64,000 nucleotides of DNA. Source: Spirochaetota bacterium. GTDB lineage: Bacteria; Spirochaetota; UBA4802; UBA5368. The notes beneath the pieces were generated by a model. The model did not search any database and had not been told where the DNA came from. It worked only from the letters and a program-made list of their open reading frames with translations. The position numbers were made by a program, and so were the translations under genes. The DNA is taken from NCBI GenBank assembly GCA_035477215.1, contig DATIKU010000044.1:1-64000 (forward strand). The letters run 5' to 3'. The number at the start of each line of letters is the position of its first letter. Within the stretch, counting starts at the first letter, position 1. Positions 26,016-34,218 of the stretch are shown piece after piece.

Positions 26016-27231
26016 ACTCCGCCGCTACGAGCGCTCGACCGCAACCGCCCCCGCCGCGCCCGCAACCGGGATACTGCTCGAAATGGGCGGCACCACGCTT
26101 GAAACCGAAAACGGGCCCCTGTGGCGTTTCGCCACCACGCATCCTGTGGACAACGGTCGGGAGGCCGCGCTGCGCGAGTTTCTCCCCTCTTTTTTAATGC
26201 ATGTGGGCGCGAAGCCGGTCGAACTCGAGCGCCTGCTCTTCTTCGACCTCGAGACCACCGGCCTTTCAGGCGGCACGGGCACCTACCCGTTCCTGACCGG
26301 GATCGGGTACTACCGCGACGGGGCCTTTCATGTGGAGCAGTATTTCTTGGACGACTACGCGAGCGAACGCGCTATTCTCGCCCACCTCGTATCCGTTTTC
26401 CGCGAGGCGAATGCGTTCGTCGCGTTCAACGGCAAAACCTTCGACATTCCGCTCATCAAAAGCCGTTACCGGCTCAACCGCGTAGGCGGGTTCCCCGTGG
26501 ATATCCCTGTGGTGGACCTTCTCTACCCCTGCAGACGTTTGTTTAAAAAGCTGTACGGAAGCTGCTCCCTTAAGTCCATGGAGGAAAACCTGCTCGGCGT
26601 CCGCCGTGGCGACGACATCCCGGGATGGGAGATTCCCGACGTGTTCTTTTCGTTTCAGCGCCATGGCGAAACCGGACGGCTCCCGCTGGTAATCGAGCAC
26701 AACCGGATGGATGTTTATTCCATGTTTATGCTTGTCGAATCGCTCGGCCGCGTCTTCCGCTCATTGAGCGAAAAAAACTACAACTCGATCGAACCGCGCC
26801 TTCTTCCGCGGATCGCTCACTATCTCTACGTAACGGACCTCGTCTCCTTTCTCGAAATATCGGGGCTCATCCACGACGAGGTGAGGACCGACCGTCTGCT
26901 CTTCAAGAAGTACTGCACCGCGCTCAAGCGCTCCGGGAGGATCAATGAGGCCCTGAGGTTCTGGAGAGATGACCCGTCGATTTATTCGCTCGAGGAACTC
27001 GCCAAGCACTGTGAGCACCGACAGCGCGATTACCGGCTGGCCCTCGGGCACGCCCGAACGGCGCGCTCGCTCATCGAACGCGGGTTCTTCTCGGAAGACG
27101 GCGAGGCCCTGTCCGCCGACAGGGCCTTCTTCCACGGCGCCCGCTTCGCCCGGCGTATCGCCCGCCTCGAAGCGCGGATAGCGCGCGGCGACGACGCTAT
27201 GCGAAATCCGGCTGGCCCGTCGCGCCCCTGA
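25999..27231 (+). CDS. mrfB: MrfB-like RNase H-fold 3'-5' exonuclease
   Basis: The 410-residue protein has a DEDD-type exonuclease core: FFDLETTGLSGGTGTYPF (DxE, about residue 84), FNGKTFDIPLIKSRY, and EHNRMDVYSM near residue 235. A helical, probably TPR-like, C-terminus follows. This matches YprB/MrfB, the metal-dependent exonuclease partner of MrfA in mitomycin-lesion repair. The start overlaps the mrfA stop, so the two are co-translated. Its 3' end overlaps the end of the convergent phosphofructokinase gene by about 35 bases. The C-terminal tail is rich in arginine and alanine. Confidence 0.88.
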   Translation: MSLKDKLRRYERSTATAPAAPATGILLEMGGTTLETENGPLWRFATTHPVDNGREAALREFLPSFLMHVGAKPVELERLLFFDLETTGLSGGTGTYPFLTGIGYYRDGAFHVEQYFLDDYASERAILAHLVSVFREANAFVAFNGKTFDIPLIKSRYRLNRVGGFPVDIPVVDLLYPCRRLFKKLYGSCSLKSMEENLLGVRRGDDIPGWEIPDVFFSFQRHGETGRLPLVIEHNRMDVYSMFMLVESLGRVFRSLSEKNYNSIEPRLLPRIAHYLYVTDLVSFLEISGLIHDEVRTDRLLFKKYCTALKRSGRINEALRFWRDDPSIYSLEELAKHCEHRQRDYRLALGHARTARSLIERGFFSEDGEALSADRAFFHGARFARRIARLEARIARGDDAMRNPAGPSRP

Positions 27232-28489
27232 CAATGGACCAGAGATAGCCGTCGGGCTCCACCTTCTTGCGCTTCTGGACGGCCAGCGCCAGTGGTATGA
27301 ACGTAAAATAATTGTTCCAGCGGCCCACCATCATCCCGGTCTTGCCGGCCATGGCCCCGTGGACCGCGTTCTGGGCCAGCATTATGCAGTAAACCGCGTC
27401 ATCGGCAGAGGCCGGAACGCTCCGTATGATATAGCTCGGATCGATGTACTTTATATTTATATGAAAGCCCATTTTTTTGAAGTGGGCGTTGATTTCGTCC
27501 CTGAGCAGCACCCCGATATCCCCGTGTTTGACGTTACCCGAGGCGTCGCGCGCTTTTTCGCCCTCGAAATACTCCTGCCCCGCCCCCTCGGCGACCAGTA
27601 TGACCGCGTGCCGCTTTGCCGTAAGCCTGCGATGCAGATGATCGAGAAGGCCGCCCTCGCCGCGCAGCCGAAACGGCACCTCCGGCAGCAATACGTAATT
27701 CACCACATTGGAGGCCAGCGCCGTATAAGCGGCGATAAAGCCCGAATCGCGCCCCATGACCCGCACCAGCCCTATGCCATTGCGCGCCCCGCGCGCCTCC
27801 TCGTGTGCTGAAACGAGCACCTTCGTGGCCTCGGCCATGGCCGTCTCGAAGCCGAATGTCCGGTCTACGAAGCTGATGTCGTTGTCGATGGTCTTGGGGA
27901 TTCCGACCACGGAGATTTTCGAACCCCGGCGCGCAATCTCATCGCAGAGATCCCTCGCCCCCCTGAGTGTACCGTCCCCGCCGATGGTAAAGAGCATCGA
28001 TATGCCGTTGTTCTCAAGCGTGTCCACCATCCCGGGGACGCTCTGTTCTCCGCGGGACGAGCCGAGCATGGTCCCGCCCTTGGCGTGGATATCGTCGACC
28101 GTATCCGGACCAAGCTCGAGAAAGCCGTGGCCGTACGACGGGATCAGCCCCTCGTAACCATAGCGCACGCCATAGATCGTCTTCACCCCGTACTGGTAGA
28201 AGAGCTCCATCACCAGCGCCCGGATCACGTTGTTGAGTCCCGGGCAGAGCCCCCCGCAGGTGACGATCGCCGCCTTCGCCCCGGACGGCTCGAAGAAGAT
28301 ATTCCGACGCGGCCCCGCGTTTTCAAACGATGGAGCGGCGCCGCGGTCTTTGAAGGAGGCCTCCACCCGGCCGTATTCCACGTCCACGATGACGCGCTCG
28401 CCCTCATCGATAAACCGTCTTGCCGGCAGCGGCGAATCGACTCGGCATTCACCCAGGCTCGCGACCATGGTATCCTTGTCATTCAACAT
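27197..28489 (-). CDS. pfkA: 6-phosphofructokinase of the PPi-like clade, predicted ATP-dependent
   Basis: I start at ATG 28489 (430 residues), because GAGGAGG lies nine bases upstream. The longer frame has no such signal. The protein phosphorylates fructose-6-phosphate in glycolysis. Motifs are GGLCPGLNNVIRAL, TIGGDGTLRGA, and GIPKTIDNDI. The glycine in GGDGT matches ATP-using enzymes (PPi enzymes have GGDD). The lysine in PKTIDND matches the PPi/trypanosome/plant lineage. So this is the 'PPi-like, ATP-dependent' type known from spirochaetes, trypanosomes and plants. The N-terminal extension (about 60 residues) fits that clade. It is convergent with mrfB with a short overlap. Confidence 0.9.
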   Translation of the reverse strand: MLNDKDTMVASLGECRVDSPLPARRFIDEGERVIVDVEYGRVEASFKDRGAAPSFENAGPRRNIFFEPSGAKAAIVTCGGLCPGLNNVIRALVMELFYQYGVKTIYGVRYGYEGLIPSYGHGFLELGPDTVDDIHAKGGTMLGSSRGEQSVPGMVDTLENNGISMLFTIGGDGTLRGARDLCDEIARRGSKISVVGIPKTIDNDISFVDRTFGFETAMAEATKVLVSAHEEARGARNGIGLVRVMGRDSGFIAAYTALASNVVNYVLLPEVPFRLRGEGGLLDHLHRRLTAKRHAVILVAEGAGQEYFEGEKARDASGNVKHGDIGVLLRDEINAHFKKMGFHINIKYIDPSYIIRSVPASADDAVYCIMLAQNAVHGAMAGKTGMMVGRWNNYFTFIPLALAVQKRKKVEPDGYLWSIVRGATGQPDFA

Positions 28490-28692
28490 GGCACAGCACC
28501 TCCTCGGAATATTTCCCCGCGGGCGGCATATCAGGTTAGACGAAACAATATGCGGCCGCACCGCATTCCCGCATCCTCTGTGTGTCCGAAATCCATCCAA
28601 CTTTCAAGCACATTTCGGCCGGGCAACAAATGGATTGAAATTTTTCGTCGTGCTTTTCATTATACCAGCTGGGGCGGTCTGGAGCGGATGGA

Positions 28693-29694
28693 ATGAGCGA
28701 GCACGTCAAAATTGCAGGCATCACCTCGACCATACCGGTTGAAATCATATACGCCGCCGGGCGCGTCCCCGTCGACATCAACAACACCTTCATCACCTCC
28801 AAAGACCCGGCCTCCCTCGTGCGGCGCGCAAAAATGGACGGATTCCCAGACACCACCTGCAGTTGGATCTGCGGGCTGTACGGCGCCGTGCTCGAACGGG
28901 GTATACGGACCGTCGTCTGCGTAACGGGCGGCGACTGCGCCGAAACCATCGCGCTGATGGAGGTGCTCTCCCTGCACGGTATCGACGTCATACCCTTCTC
29001 CTACCCGCGCGGGCGCGATCCCGTCTCCCTGGGAGCGGAAATCAACCGCTTCGCGGAGCGCTTCGGCATCGGGATGGAACGGGCCGAAGAGGAAAAAAAA
29101 CGGCTCGATCGCGTCCGTAAGCGAATCCATCACCTGGACCGCCTGCTCTGGGAGGAGGACAGGGCGCTCGGCGGGGAGGTGCAGAATCTGCAACTGGGCT
29201 CCAGCGATTTCGAGGGTAACCCCGAATCCTATCTCGCGAAGGTCGAGGAAAAGATCACGGAAATCGAATCACGGAAGCCGCTGAAAACGACACTGCGGCT
29301 CGGCTTCGTGGGTGTTCCCCCTATCATAAGCGACCTTTACGATACGATAGAGCGGGACGGAGTACGCGTCGTCTTCAGCGAGGTCCAGCGCCAGTTTACG
29401 CTCCCCTCCGGGGGCACGATCGGGGAATCGTACACGCGCTACACCTACCCCTACGGCATTTTCACGCGCGCGGAAGACATCGCGCTCGAGGTGCAGCGCC
29501 GGCGCATAGACGGCATCATTCATTACGTCCAGGCCTTCTGTTTCAGGGGTATCGAGGACATCGCGCTCCGTCGCGAACTCGGCGTCCCCGTGCTCACGCT
29601 GCAGGGAGACCTGCCCAGCCGCGTCACCGAGACCGTGCGCCTGCGCGTCGAGGCGTTCGTCGACATGCTCCACCGGCGAAGGGAGCGGCGCTGA
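28693..29694 (+). CDS. 2-hydroxyacyl-CoA dehydratase D-component-like protein (HgdB/BcrC family)
   Basis: This 333-residue protein belongs to the family of 2-hydroxyglutaryl-CoA dehydratase and benzoyl-CoA reductase subunits, which bind a [4Fe-4S] cluster through cysteines. Visible features are GITSTIPVEIIYAAGRVPVD at the start, TTCSWICGLYGA and GGDCAE in the cluster region, and a C-terminal FCFRGIEDI and VLTLQGDLP. No partner subunit or activator ATPase gene is nearby, so it is probably a stand-alone family member of unknown substrate. The stop codon overlaps the next start by one base, and the methyltransferase and small membrane-protein genes follow, likely as one operon. Confidence 0.8.
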   Translation: MSEHVKIAGITSTIPVEIIYAAGRVPVDINNTFITSKDPASLVRRAKMDGFPDTTCSWICGLYGAVLERGIRTVVCVTGGDCAETIALMEVLSLHGIDVIPFSYPRGRDPVSLGAEINRFAERFGIGMERAEEEKKRLDRVRKRIHHLDRLLWEEDRALGGEVQNLQLGSSDFEGNPESYLAKVEEKITEIESRKPLKTTLRLGFVGVPPIISDLYDTIERDGVRVVFSEVQRQFTLPSGGTIGESYTRYTYPYGIFTRAEDIALEVQRRRIDGIIHYVQAFCFRGIEDIALRRELGVPVLTLQGDLPSRVTETVRLRVEAFVDMLHRRRERR

Positions 29695-30419
29695 TGGAAC
29701 CATATACCGACCTCGCCCGGTCTTACGACCACATCCTCAACCACGTCGACTACGACCAGTGGTATCGCTATCTGAGAACCATCATGTTCCAGTACATCGA
29801 GTATCCGGAGTGGATCCTCGAGATGGGATGCGGTACGGGCAAGTTCGGCGCCATGTTCTCGCGCGATGATTTTCCGGTGTACGGCATGGACCGCTCCGTC
29901 GAGATGTTGCGCGTTGCGAAAAGACGCTCGTATAAAAACTTCCGCATATTCTGCGCGGATATGACCGATTTCCGCGTTTCCCGCACGTTCGATTTTCTGT
30001 TCTCGGTCCACGACACCATGAACTACTTTCTAACCTACGCAAACGTCCAGAAAGTCCTCCGCTCGGCCCGCCGGGCGATGCACGACGGCAGTATTTTCAT
30101 GTTCGACATAACCACCGAGTACAACATACGGCGTTACTTCGACGGGCGCGTCACGCGGCACAGGACGCGCGGAACCATGGTCGAATGGAGCAACTCCTAC
30201 GACGAGGACAGGAAAATAATCCGGTCGACCCTGGAGTTCCGCCACCGTGACGGCACCAGATCCGTCGAGGAACACCTTCAGCGCATCTATTCCATCCCCG
30301 AAATTAAAGCCCTGCTCGAAAGGGAGCGGCTGCGCGTCGTCGATATTTTCGGCGACTACACCTTTTCCGCCCCGTGCGACGACACGGTAATGATCAACTT
30401 TATTACGCGGAGGGCCTGA
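29694..30419 (+). CDS. Class I SAM-dependent methyltransferase
   Basis: A protein of 241 residues with a Rossmann methyltransferase core: LEMGCGTGKFGAMF (motif I, about residues 42-55), VYGMDRSVEMLRVAKRR, and a DFLFSVHDTMNYF motif IV. The remainder resembles methyltransferase_11/25 proteins with a C-terminal SAM-adjacent beta domain (RTRGTMVEWSNSYDEDRKII). Substrate unknown. It shares one base with the stop codon of the preceding dehydratase-like gene and is followed after one base by the next gene, so the three probably form a transcription unit. Confidence 0.85.
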   Translation: MEPYTDLARSYDHILNHVDYDQWYRYLRTIMFQYIEYPEWILEMGCGTGKFGAMFSRDDFPVYGMDRSVEMLRVAKRRSYKNFRIFCADMTDFRVSRTFDFLFSVHDTMNYFLTYANVQKVLRSARRAMHDGSIFMFDITTEYNIRRYFDGRVTRHRTRGTMVEWSNSYDEDRKIIRSTLEFRHRDGTRSVEEHLQRIYSIPEIKALLERERLRVVDIFGDYTFSAPCDDTVMINFITRRA

Positions 30420-30420
30420 G

Positions 30421-30771
30421 GTGCAGTACCTTTTTTATTTCGTGGGATTCGTCATCGCCCTGGCGGTGTTCCTCTACGCGCTAAACGCTTACGAGTCGGG
30501 CAAGCGGAAGCTCAAGGAATTGAAAAGCGGACCGAACAAAAAGGACGGCGGCCGGACGGCGACCATAGAACCGCAGGACATCTTTCTGAAAAAGCCGCGC
30601 AGCCACCCCGGCGAGCGCATGTGCCCGCTCTGCGGATCGGCGCTGACGAACTACGAGGCCCTGTACGCTGCGCCGGTCAAGGACGGCGATGGCGGTAAGA
30701 TTCTCATACTTGGGTGCCGGTACTGCTACAAAGAAGAGGATGCGAAGGGCGGCTCCCCAGACGCAACATAG
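30421..30771 (+). CDS. Small membrane-anchored protein with zinc-ribbon-like cysteines
   Basis: A GTG-initiated frame encodes 116 residues directly after the methyltransferase stop. Residues 3-21 (YLFYFVGFVIALAVFLYAL) form one membrane helix. A basic linker follows, then a possible metal site: CPLCGSALTNYEALY and a second CRYC (four cysteines in two CxxC pairs, about residues 62-65 and 101-104). I do not recognise a named family. The location suggests function with the methyltransferase, perhaps at the cytoplasmic membrane. Confidence 0.7.
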   Translation: MQYLFYFVGFVIALAVFLYALNAYESGKRKLKELKSGPNKKDGGRTATIEPQDIFLKKPRSHPGERMCPLCGSALTNYEALYAAPVKDGDGGKILILGCRYCYKEEDAKGGSPDAT

Positions 30772-30780
30772 GGGAAACCT

Positions 30781-31479
30781 TTATTTCACCGGCTCCACGA
30801 CGGGCGGCTCGTTCCCTTCGAGATACTCCGGCAGGTAAACGGGAAACCCGTATCGCCCCTGCAGAAGACCGAAGACGCAGAGGTCATGAAATGTGACCCG
30901 CAGCAGATCGTCCCCGTCTTCGGGAGTGTCGTTGATCACAAGGGTGATCTGCTGCTGGTGCGGCAGCCCCATCGGGAAAACCATCCTGCCCCCCCTCCTG
31001 AGCGAACGTATAAGTGAGAGCGGCCGTTTCCCGCACGCACCGCACACAATCACCGCGTCGAAGATTCCCAGCGACGGCTCATGGTCGGTCCCGTCGCCTG
31101 AAAAGAAACGGATATTGTCGAATTTCTTCTTTCGGCAGCGGGCTTTCGCCGCCGCCGAGAGTTCACCGTACAGATCGACCGTCACCACTTCGCCCACCAT
31201 GCGGGAAAGAACGGCCGCGGAATAACCCGACCCGGTTCCCACCTCCAGCACGCGCCATTTCTTCTGCGGCGCGAGTATGCAAAACATGCGCGCCAGCGAC
31301 ATGAGCGGATCGCTTCGCTCTCCGACCCCTATCGGGACCGTCTCGTCGGTGTAAAACAACTTCCTGAACGCGGCGTCGAGGAAGTCCTCCTGTTTAACGG
31401 CGGCGAAGGCGTCGATCACGGCCTTGCCCGTCTTTTTCCTTTTTAGTAAGGCCAGAAACGCGTCTCTTTTTTTGCTCAT
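30781..31479 (-). CDS. pcm: Protein-L-isoaspartate O-methyltransferase family
   Basis: A 232-residue PCMT-family protein. It has KQEDFLDAAFRKLFYTDETV, the SAM-binding VLEVGTGSGYSAAVLSRMVG, VTVDLYGELSAAAKAR, and DAVIVCGACGKRP, which parallel the 'EIGTGSGY' and 'ETGTGCGY' motifs of Pcm enzymes that repair isoaspartyl damage. The usual VTAA.. is changed to VCGACG. The N-terminus keeps the expected helix. Convergent with the upstream three-gene unit, with nine bases between stops and no visible terminator. Cytosolic repair or a paralogous methyltransferase function is likely. Confidence 0.82.
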   Translation of the reverse strand: MSKKRDAFLALLKRKKTGKAVIDAFAAVKQEDFLDAAFRKLFYTDETVPIGVGERSDPLMSLARMFCILAPQKKWRVLEVGTGSGYSAAVLSRMVGEVVTVDLYGELSAAAKARCRKKKFDNIRFFSGDGTDHEPSLGIFDAVIVCGACGKRPLSLIRSLRRGGRMVFPMGLPHQQQITLVINDTPEDGDDLLRVTFHDLCVFGLLQGRYGFPVYLPEYLEGNEPPVVEPVK

Positions 31480-31629
31480 TGTCTGCGCCGGTGATCCTCA
31501 GTAAAATAATCGAGTGGTGCAATACATCGCTTCTACACCGGAAAAATTCAAGCATTTCCCCGGGCCGGCGGCGGATAAAACACCCGGCTTTCGCGCGCCG
31601 GCATCCGACCGCCGCAAACCACATCGCGC

Positions 31630-32409
31630 CTATTCGAAGAATTGGAAAAGGTAAGTGAGAAAATAATTCGAGATGAGTATCGCTATCGAGGACTTCACCA
31701 CCGCCTGAATGGTCGACTTGCCGACTCCCTCCGCGCCGCCGCTCGTGTTAAAACCCTGGTAACAGGAGATAACGGCGATCTGGATACCGAAAAAAACCGA
31801 CTTTAAAATCCCAGTCATAAAATCCGCCAGCTGGAGATTCTGTAATATGTTCTCGATGTACTTGTCGATCGTGATGTTCAGGCTGAAGTAGGCCACCACG
31901 GCCCCGCCCAGCACTCCGACCACGTCCGTTATCACCGTCAGCGCCGGCGTCATCACCAGGCAGGCCAGGAAGCGCGGCACGGCCAGGTACTGGATCGGGT
32001 TCGCCGAGAGGGTGACCAGCGCATCGATCTGCTCGGTGACTTTCATCGTGCCGATCTCGGCGGCGATGGCCGAGCCCACCCTGCCGGCGAGGAGAAGCGC
32101 GGTGAGCACCGGGCACAGCTCCCTGAACATGGATATCGCCACGGCGCTGCCGATGAAGATCGACGAGCCGGTCATGATCTTGTCCATGGCATTTCCGATC
32201 TGGAGCGCCATCACCATGCCGGTAAAGAAGAGCGTGACCGCCGTCACCGGCAGCGACCGGTAGCCGATTTCGAGCATCTGCGCCGTAACGCTTCGCCGGT
32301 CGAACGGCGGCCTGAAGATCCATCGTAGCGTCTCGGCGAAAAAGATGGCATAGCGGCCGACCCCCGCCAAGAGCGACACGGCATACTGTCCGGCCCCCGC
32401 CCTTGTCAT
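31630..32409 (-). CDS. mlaE: MlaE/YrbE-type lipid ABC transporter permease
   Basis: The 259-residue polytopic membrane protein matches the MlaE permease family (DUF140): a substrate-loop TEQIDALVTLSANPIQYLAV, the hydrophobic TALLLAGRVGSAIAAEIGTM, and ends with NYFLTYLFQFFE. MlaE-type permeases move phospholipids between inner and outer membranes with MlaF ATPase and an MCE protein. Neither partner is adjacent. The start overlaps the dnaB stop by four bases, so it is read as the last gene of the ribosomal-replication cluster, an unusual setting. Partners should be sought elsewhere. Confidence 0.88.
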   Translation of the reverse strand: MTRAGAGQYAVSLLAGVGRYAIFFAETLRWIFRPPFDRRSVTAQMLEIGYRSLPVTAVTLFFTGMVMALQIGNAMDKIMTGSSIFIGSAVAISMFRELCPVLTALLLAGRVGSAIAAEIGTMKVTEQIDALVTLSANPIQYLAVPRFLACLVMTPALTVITDVVGVLGGAVVAYFSLNITIDKYIENILQNLQLADFMTGILKSVFFGIQIAVISCYQGFNTSGGAEGVGKSTIQAVVKSSIAILISNYFLTYLFQFFE

Positions 32410-33755
32410 GCCTCCGCCACGGTCTCGTCGAACTCATGGACCTTGTCGAGGTTCCCGAACTTGGTGAATTTTTCCCAGAACCGGAGCTCGACATCGCCGA
32501 TCGGGCCGTTACGCTGCTTGGCGACGATTACTTCGGCTATCCCTTTTTTTTCCGAGTCCTTTTTCACGCGTTCCTCACGGTAGATGAACATAACCACGTC
32601 CGCGTCCTGTTCGATCGCGCCCGATTCCCTGAGGTCCGAAAGCTGCGGCCGCTGATCGGTGCGCGATTCGACCGCCCGCGATAGCTGGGAGAGAGCGACC
32701 ACAGGCACCGAAAGCTCGCGGGCGATCTGCTTGAGCGAACGCGATATCTCCGCTATCTGCAGGTGGCGGTCCATGCGTGAAAGGCTCGAAATGAGCTGCA
32801 TGTAATCTACCACAATAGCGCCCAGGCGCTGCTTCTGCGCGACACGGCGCGCCTTCGCGCGGATCTCGAAAATATTGATGGCCGGAGTATCGTCGATGAG
32901 AAGCGGCGACTTCTCGAGCCTGCCCGCACTCTGCATAAGGCGGCGCAGCTCTTCGCTGCTTATATGGCCTGTCCTCACCCGCTGTGAATCTATCATCGCG
33001 TCGATGCAGAGCAGGCGCATCCCGAGCTGCGAGGCCGGCATCTCCACCGAGAAGAAGAGCACCGGCATTTTTTCCTTCATGACGATATGGTTCGCGATAT
33101 TGAGCGCGAGCGCGGTTTTCCCCATCGAGGGGCGGGCGGCGATGATGATAAGCTCCGATTCATGAAGCCCGGAAAGCATCTCGTCGAGCCCGGTGAAGCC
33201 GGTGGCCACGCCGGTGACCGCCTTCTTGGTTTCGTACATGCGGCCGATGTTGTCCATCGTTTCCTGGATGACATCGGCGATGTTTTTGAAGTCGGAGGTG
33301 ATGCGCTTTTCAGTGACGCGGAAAATGTCCCGCTCCACCTCGTCCATAAGCTCGTAGGTGTCGCGCGCCGTATCGTGGCATTTTTCGAGCACTTCATGAG
33401 AAACCTCAATGAGCCTGCGTCTGAGGCTCATTTCCTTTATCCTGCGCGCATAGAATTCGGCGTTCGCCGAGGTGGAGACCGTACGGTAAATATCGACCAG
33501 GCCATGATCGCCGCCGATCCGTTCCAGGCGGCCCAGGTCGTTCAGTCGCTGCCTTACGGTAACGAGGTCAATCGGGAGGTTTTTTCGCTCAAGCTCGACG
33601 ATGACGCCGAAAATCTCGCGGTGCGCATCAAGATAGAAATCCTCCGGCTGGAGGATTTCTATTACTTTGAGAAGCGCGTCCCTGCTCAGTAGCGCGGAGG
33701 ATAGACACGAGGCTTCCGCCTCAATATCCTGAGGCGGCACCAGTTCGATCGCCAT
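32406..33755 (-). CDS. dnaB: Replicative DNA helicase DnaB
   Basis: A protein of 449 residues with normal DnaB length and layout. An N-terminal helical domain (PPQDIEAEASCLSSALLSRD) precedes a RecA-type ATPase with Walker A ARPSMGKTALALNIA (about residue 207), PVLFFSVEMPASQLGMRLL, Walker B IVVDYMQLISS, and SQLSRAVESR with the arginine finger near SDLRESGAIEQDADVVMFIYR. DnaB is the hexameric replication-fork helicase. It follows rplI by three bases, the conserved rpsF-ssb-rpsR-rplI-dnaB order, and is overlapped by mlaE. No intein is present. Confidence 0.95.
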   Translation of the reverse strand: MAIELVPPQDIEAEASCLSSALLSRDALLKVIEILQPEDFYLDAHREIFGVIVELERKNLPIDLVTVRQRLNDLGRLERIGGDHGLVDIYRTVSTSANAEFYARRIKEMSLRRRLIEVSHEVLEKCHDTARDTYELMDEVERDIFRVTEKRITSDFKNIADVIQETMDNIGRMYETKKAVTGVATGFTGLDEMLSGLHESELIIIAARPSMGKTALALNIANHIVMKEKMPVLFFSVEMPASQLGMRLLCIDAMIDSQRVRTGHISSEELRRLMQSAGRLEKSPLLIDDTPAINIFEIRAKARRVAQKQRLGAIVVDYMQLISSLSRMDRHLQIAEISRSLKQIARELSVPVVALSQLSRAVESRTDQRPQLSDLRESGAIEQDADVVMFIYREERVKKDSEKKGIAEVIVAKQRNGPIGDVELRFWEKFTKFGNLDKVHEFDETVAEA

Positions 33756-33758
33756 CGG

Positions 33759-34208
33759 CTACTCCTTGAAGACGGTGACCTTCAGCTTCGCGGTAACGCC
33801 CTCGTCGAGCTTAACAGGCACCTCGTATTCCCCCAGTTTCTTGATCGGCTCTTCCAGATGGATCTTCCTTCTGTCAACATCGTGGCCGAGATCCTTGAGC
33901 CTGCGGGCGATGTCCATGGAGGTGACGGAGCCAAACAGCTTCTCCTCCTCGCCCACCTTCGCGCCGATCCGGATGTCAAGGCTCGCGAACGTTTCCATAA
34001 GGGTCTCGCTCTGCTTCTTCCTTTTGTCCTTCTTGATCTTGATCAGCTTGCGCTGGTGCACGGCCGCCTTCTGGCTCGAGTCGTTGGCTACGAGAACCAT
34101 CTTTTTCGGCAGTAAAAAATTACGCGCGTATCCGTCGGAGACGTCCTTGATATCGCCCGCCTCACCGAGATTCGGAATGTCTTTCTGTAAAATCACCTTC
34201 ATGGTCAA
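33759..34208 (-). CDS. rplI: 50S ribosomal protein L9
   Basis: At 149 residues this is the standard length. The N-terminal domain has MKVILQKDIPNLGEAGDIKD and VSDGYARNFLLPKKMV, followed by the long connecting helix (about residues 40-75) and a C-terminal domain with IGAKVGEEEKLFGSVTSMDI. L9 binds the 23S rRNA near the L1 stalk. It is preceded by the DUF2232 gene (10 bases) and followed by dnaB (three bases). The two N-terminal methionines (MTMKV) leave the exact start open by two codons. Confidence 0.95.
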   Translation of the reverse strand: MTMKVILQKDIPNLGEAGDIKDVSDGYARNFLLPKKMVLVANDSSQKAAVHQRKLIKIKKDKRKKQSETLMETFASLDIRIGAKVGEEEKLFGSVTSMDIARRLKDLGHDVDRRKIHLEEPIKKLGEYEVPVKLDEGVTAKLKVTVFKE

Positions 34209-34218
34209 TACCTCGAAC

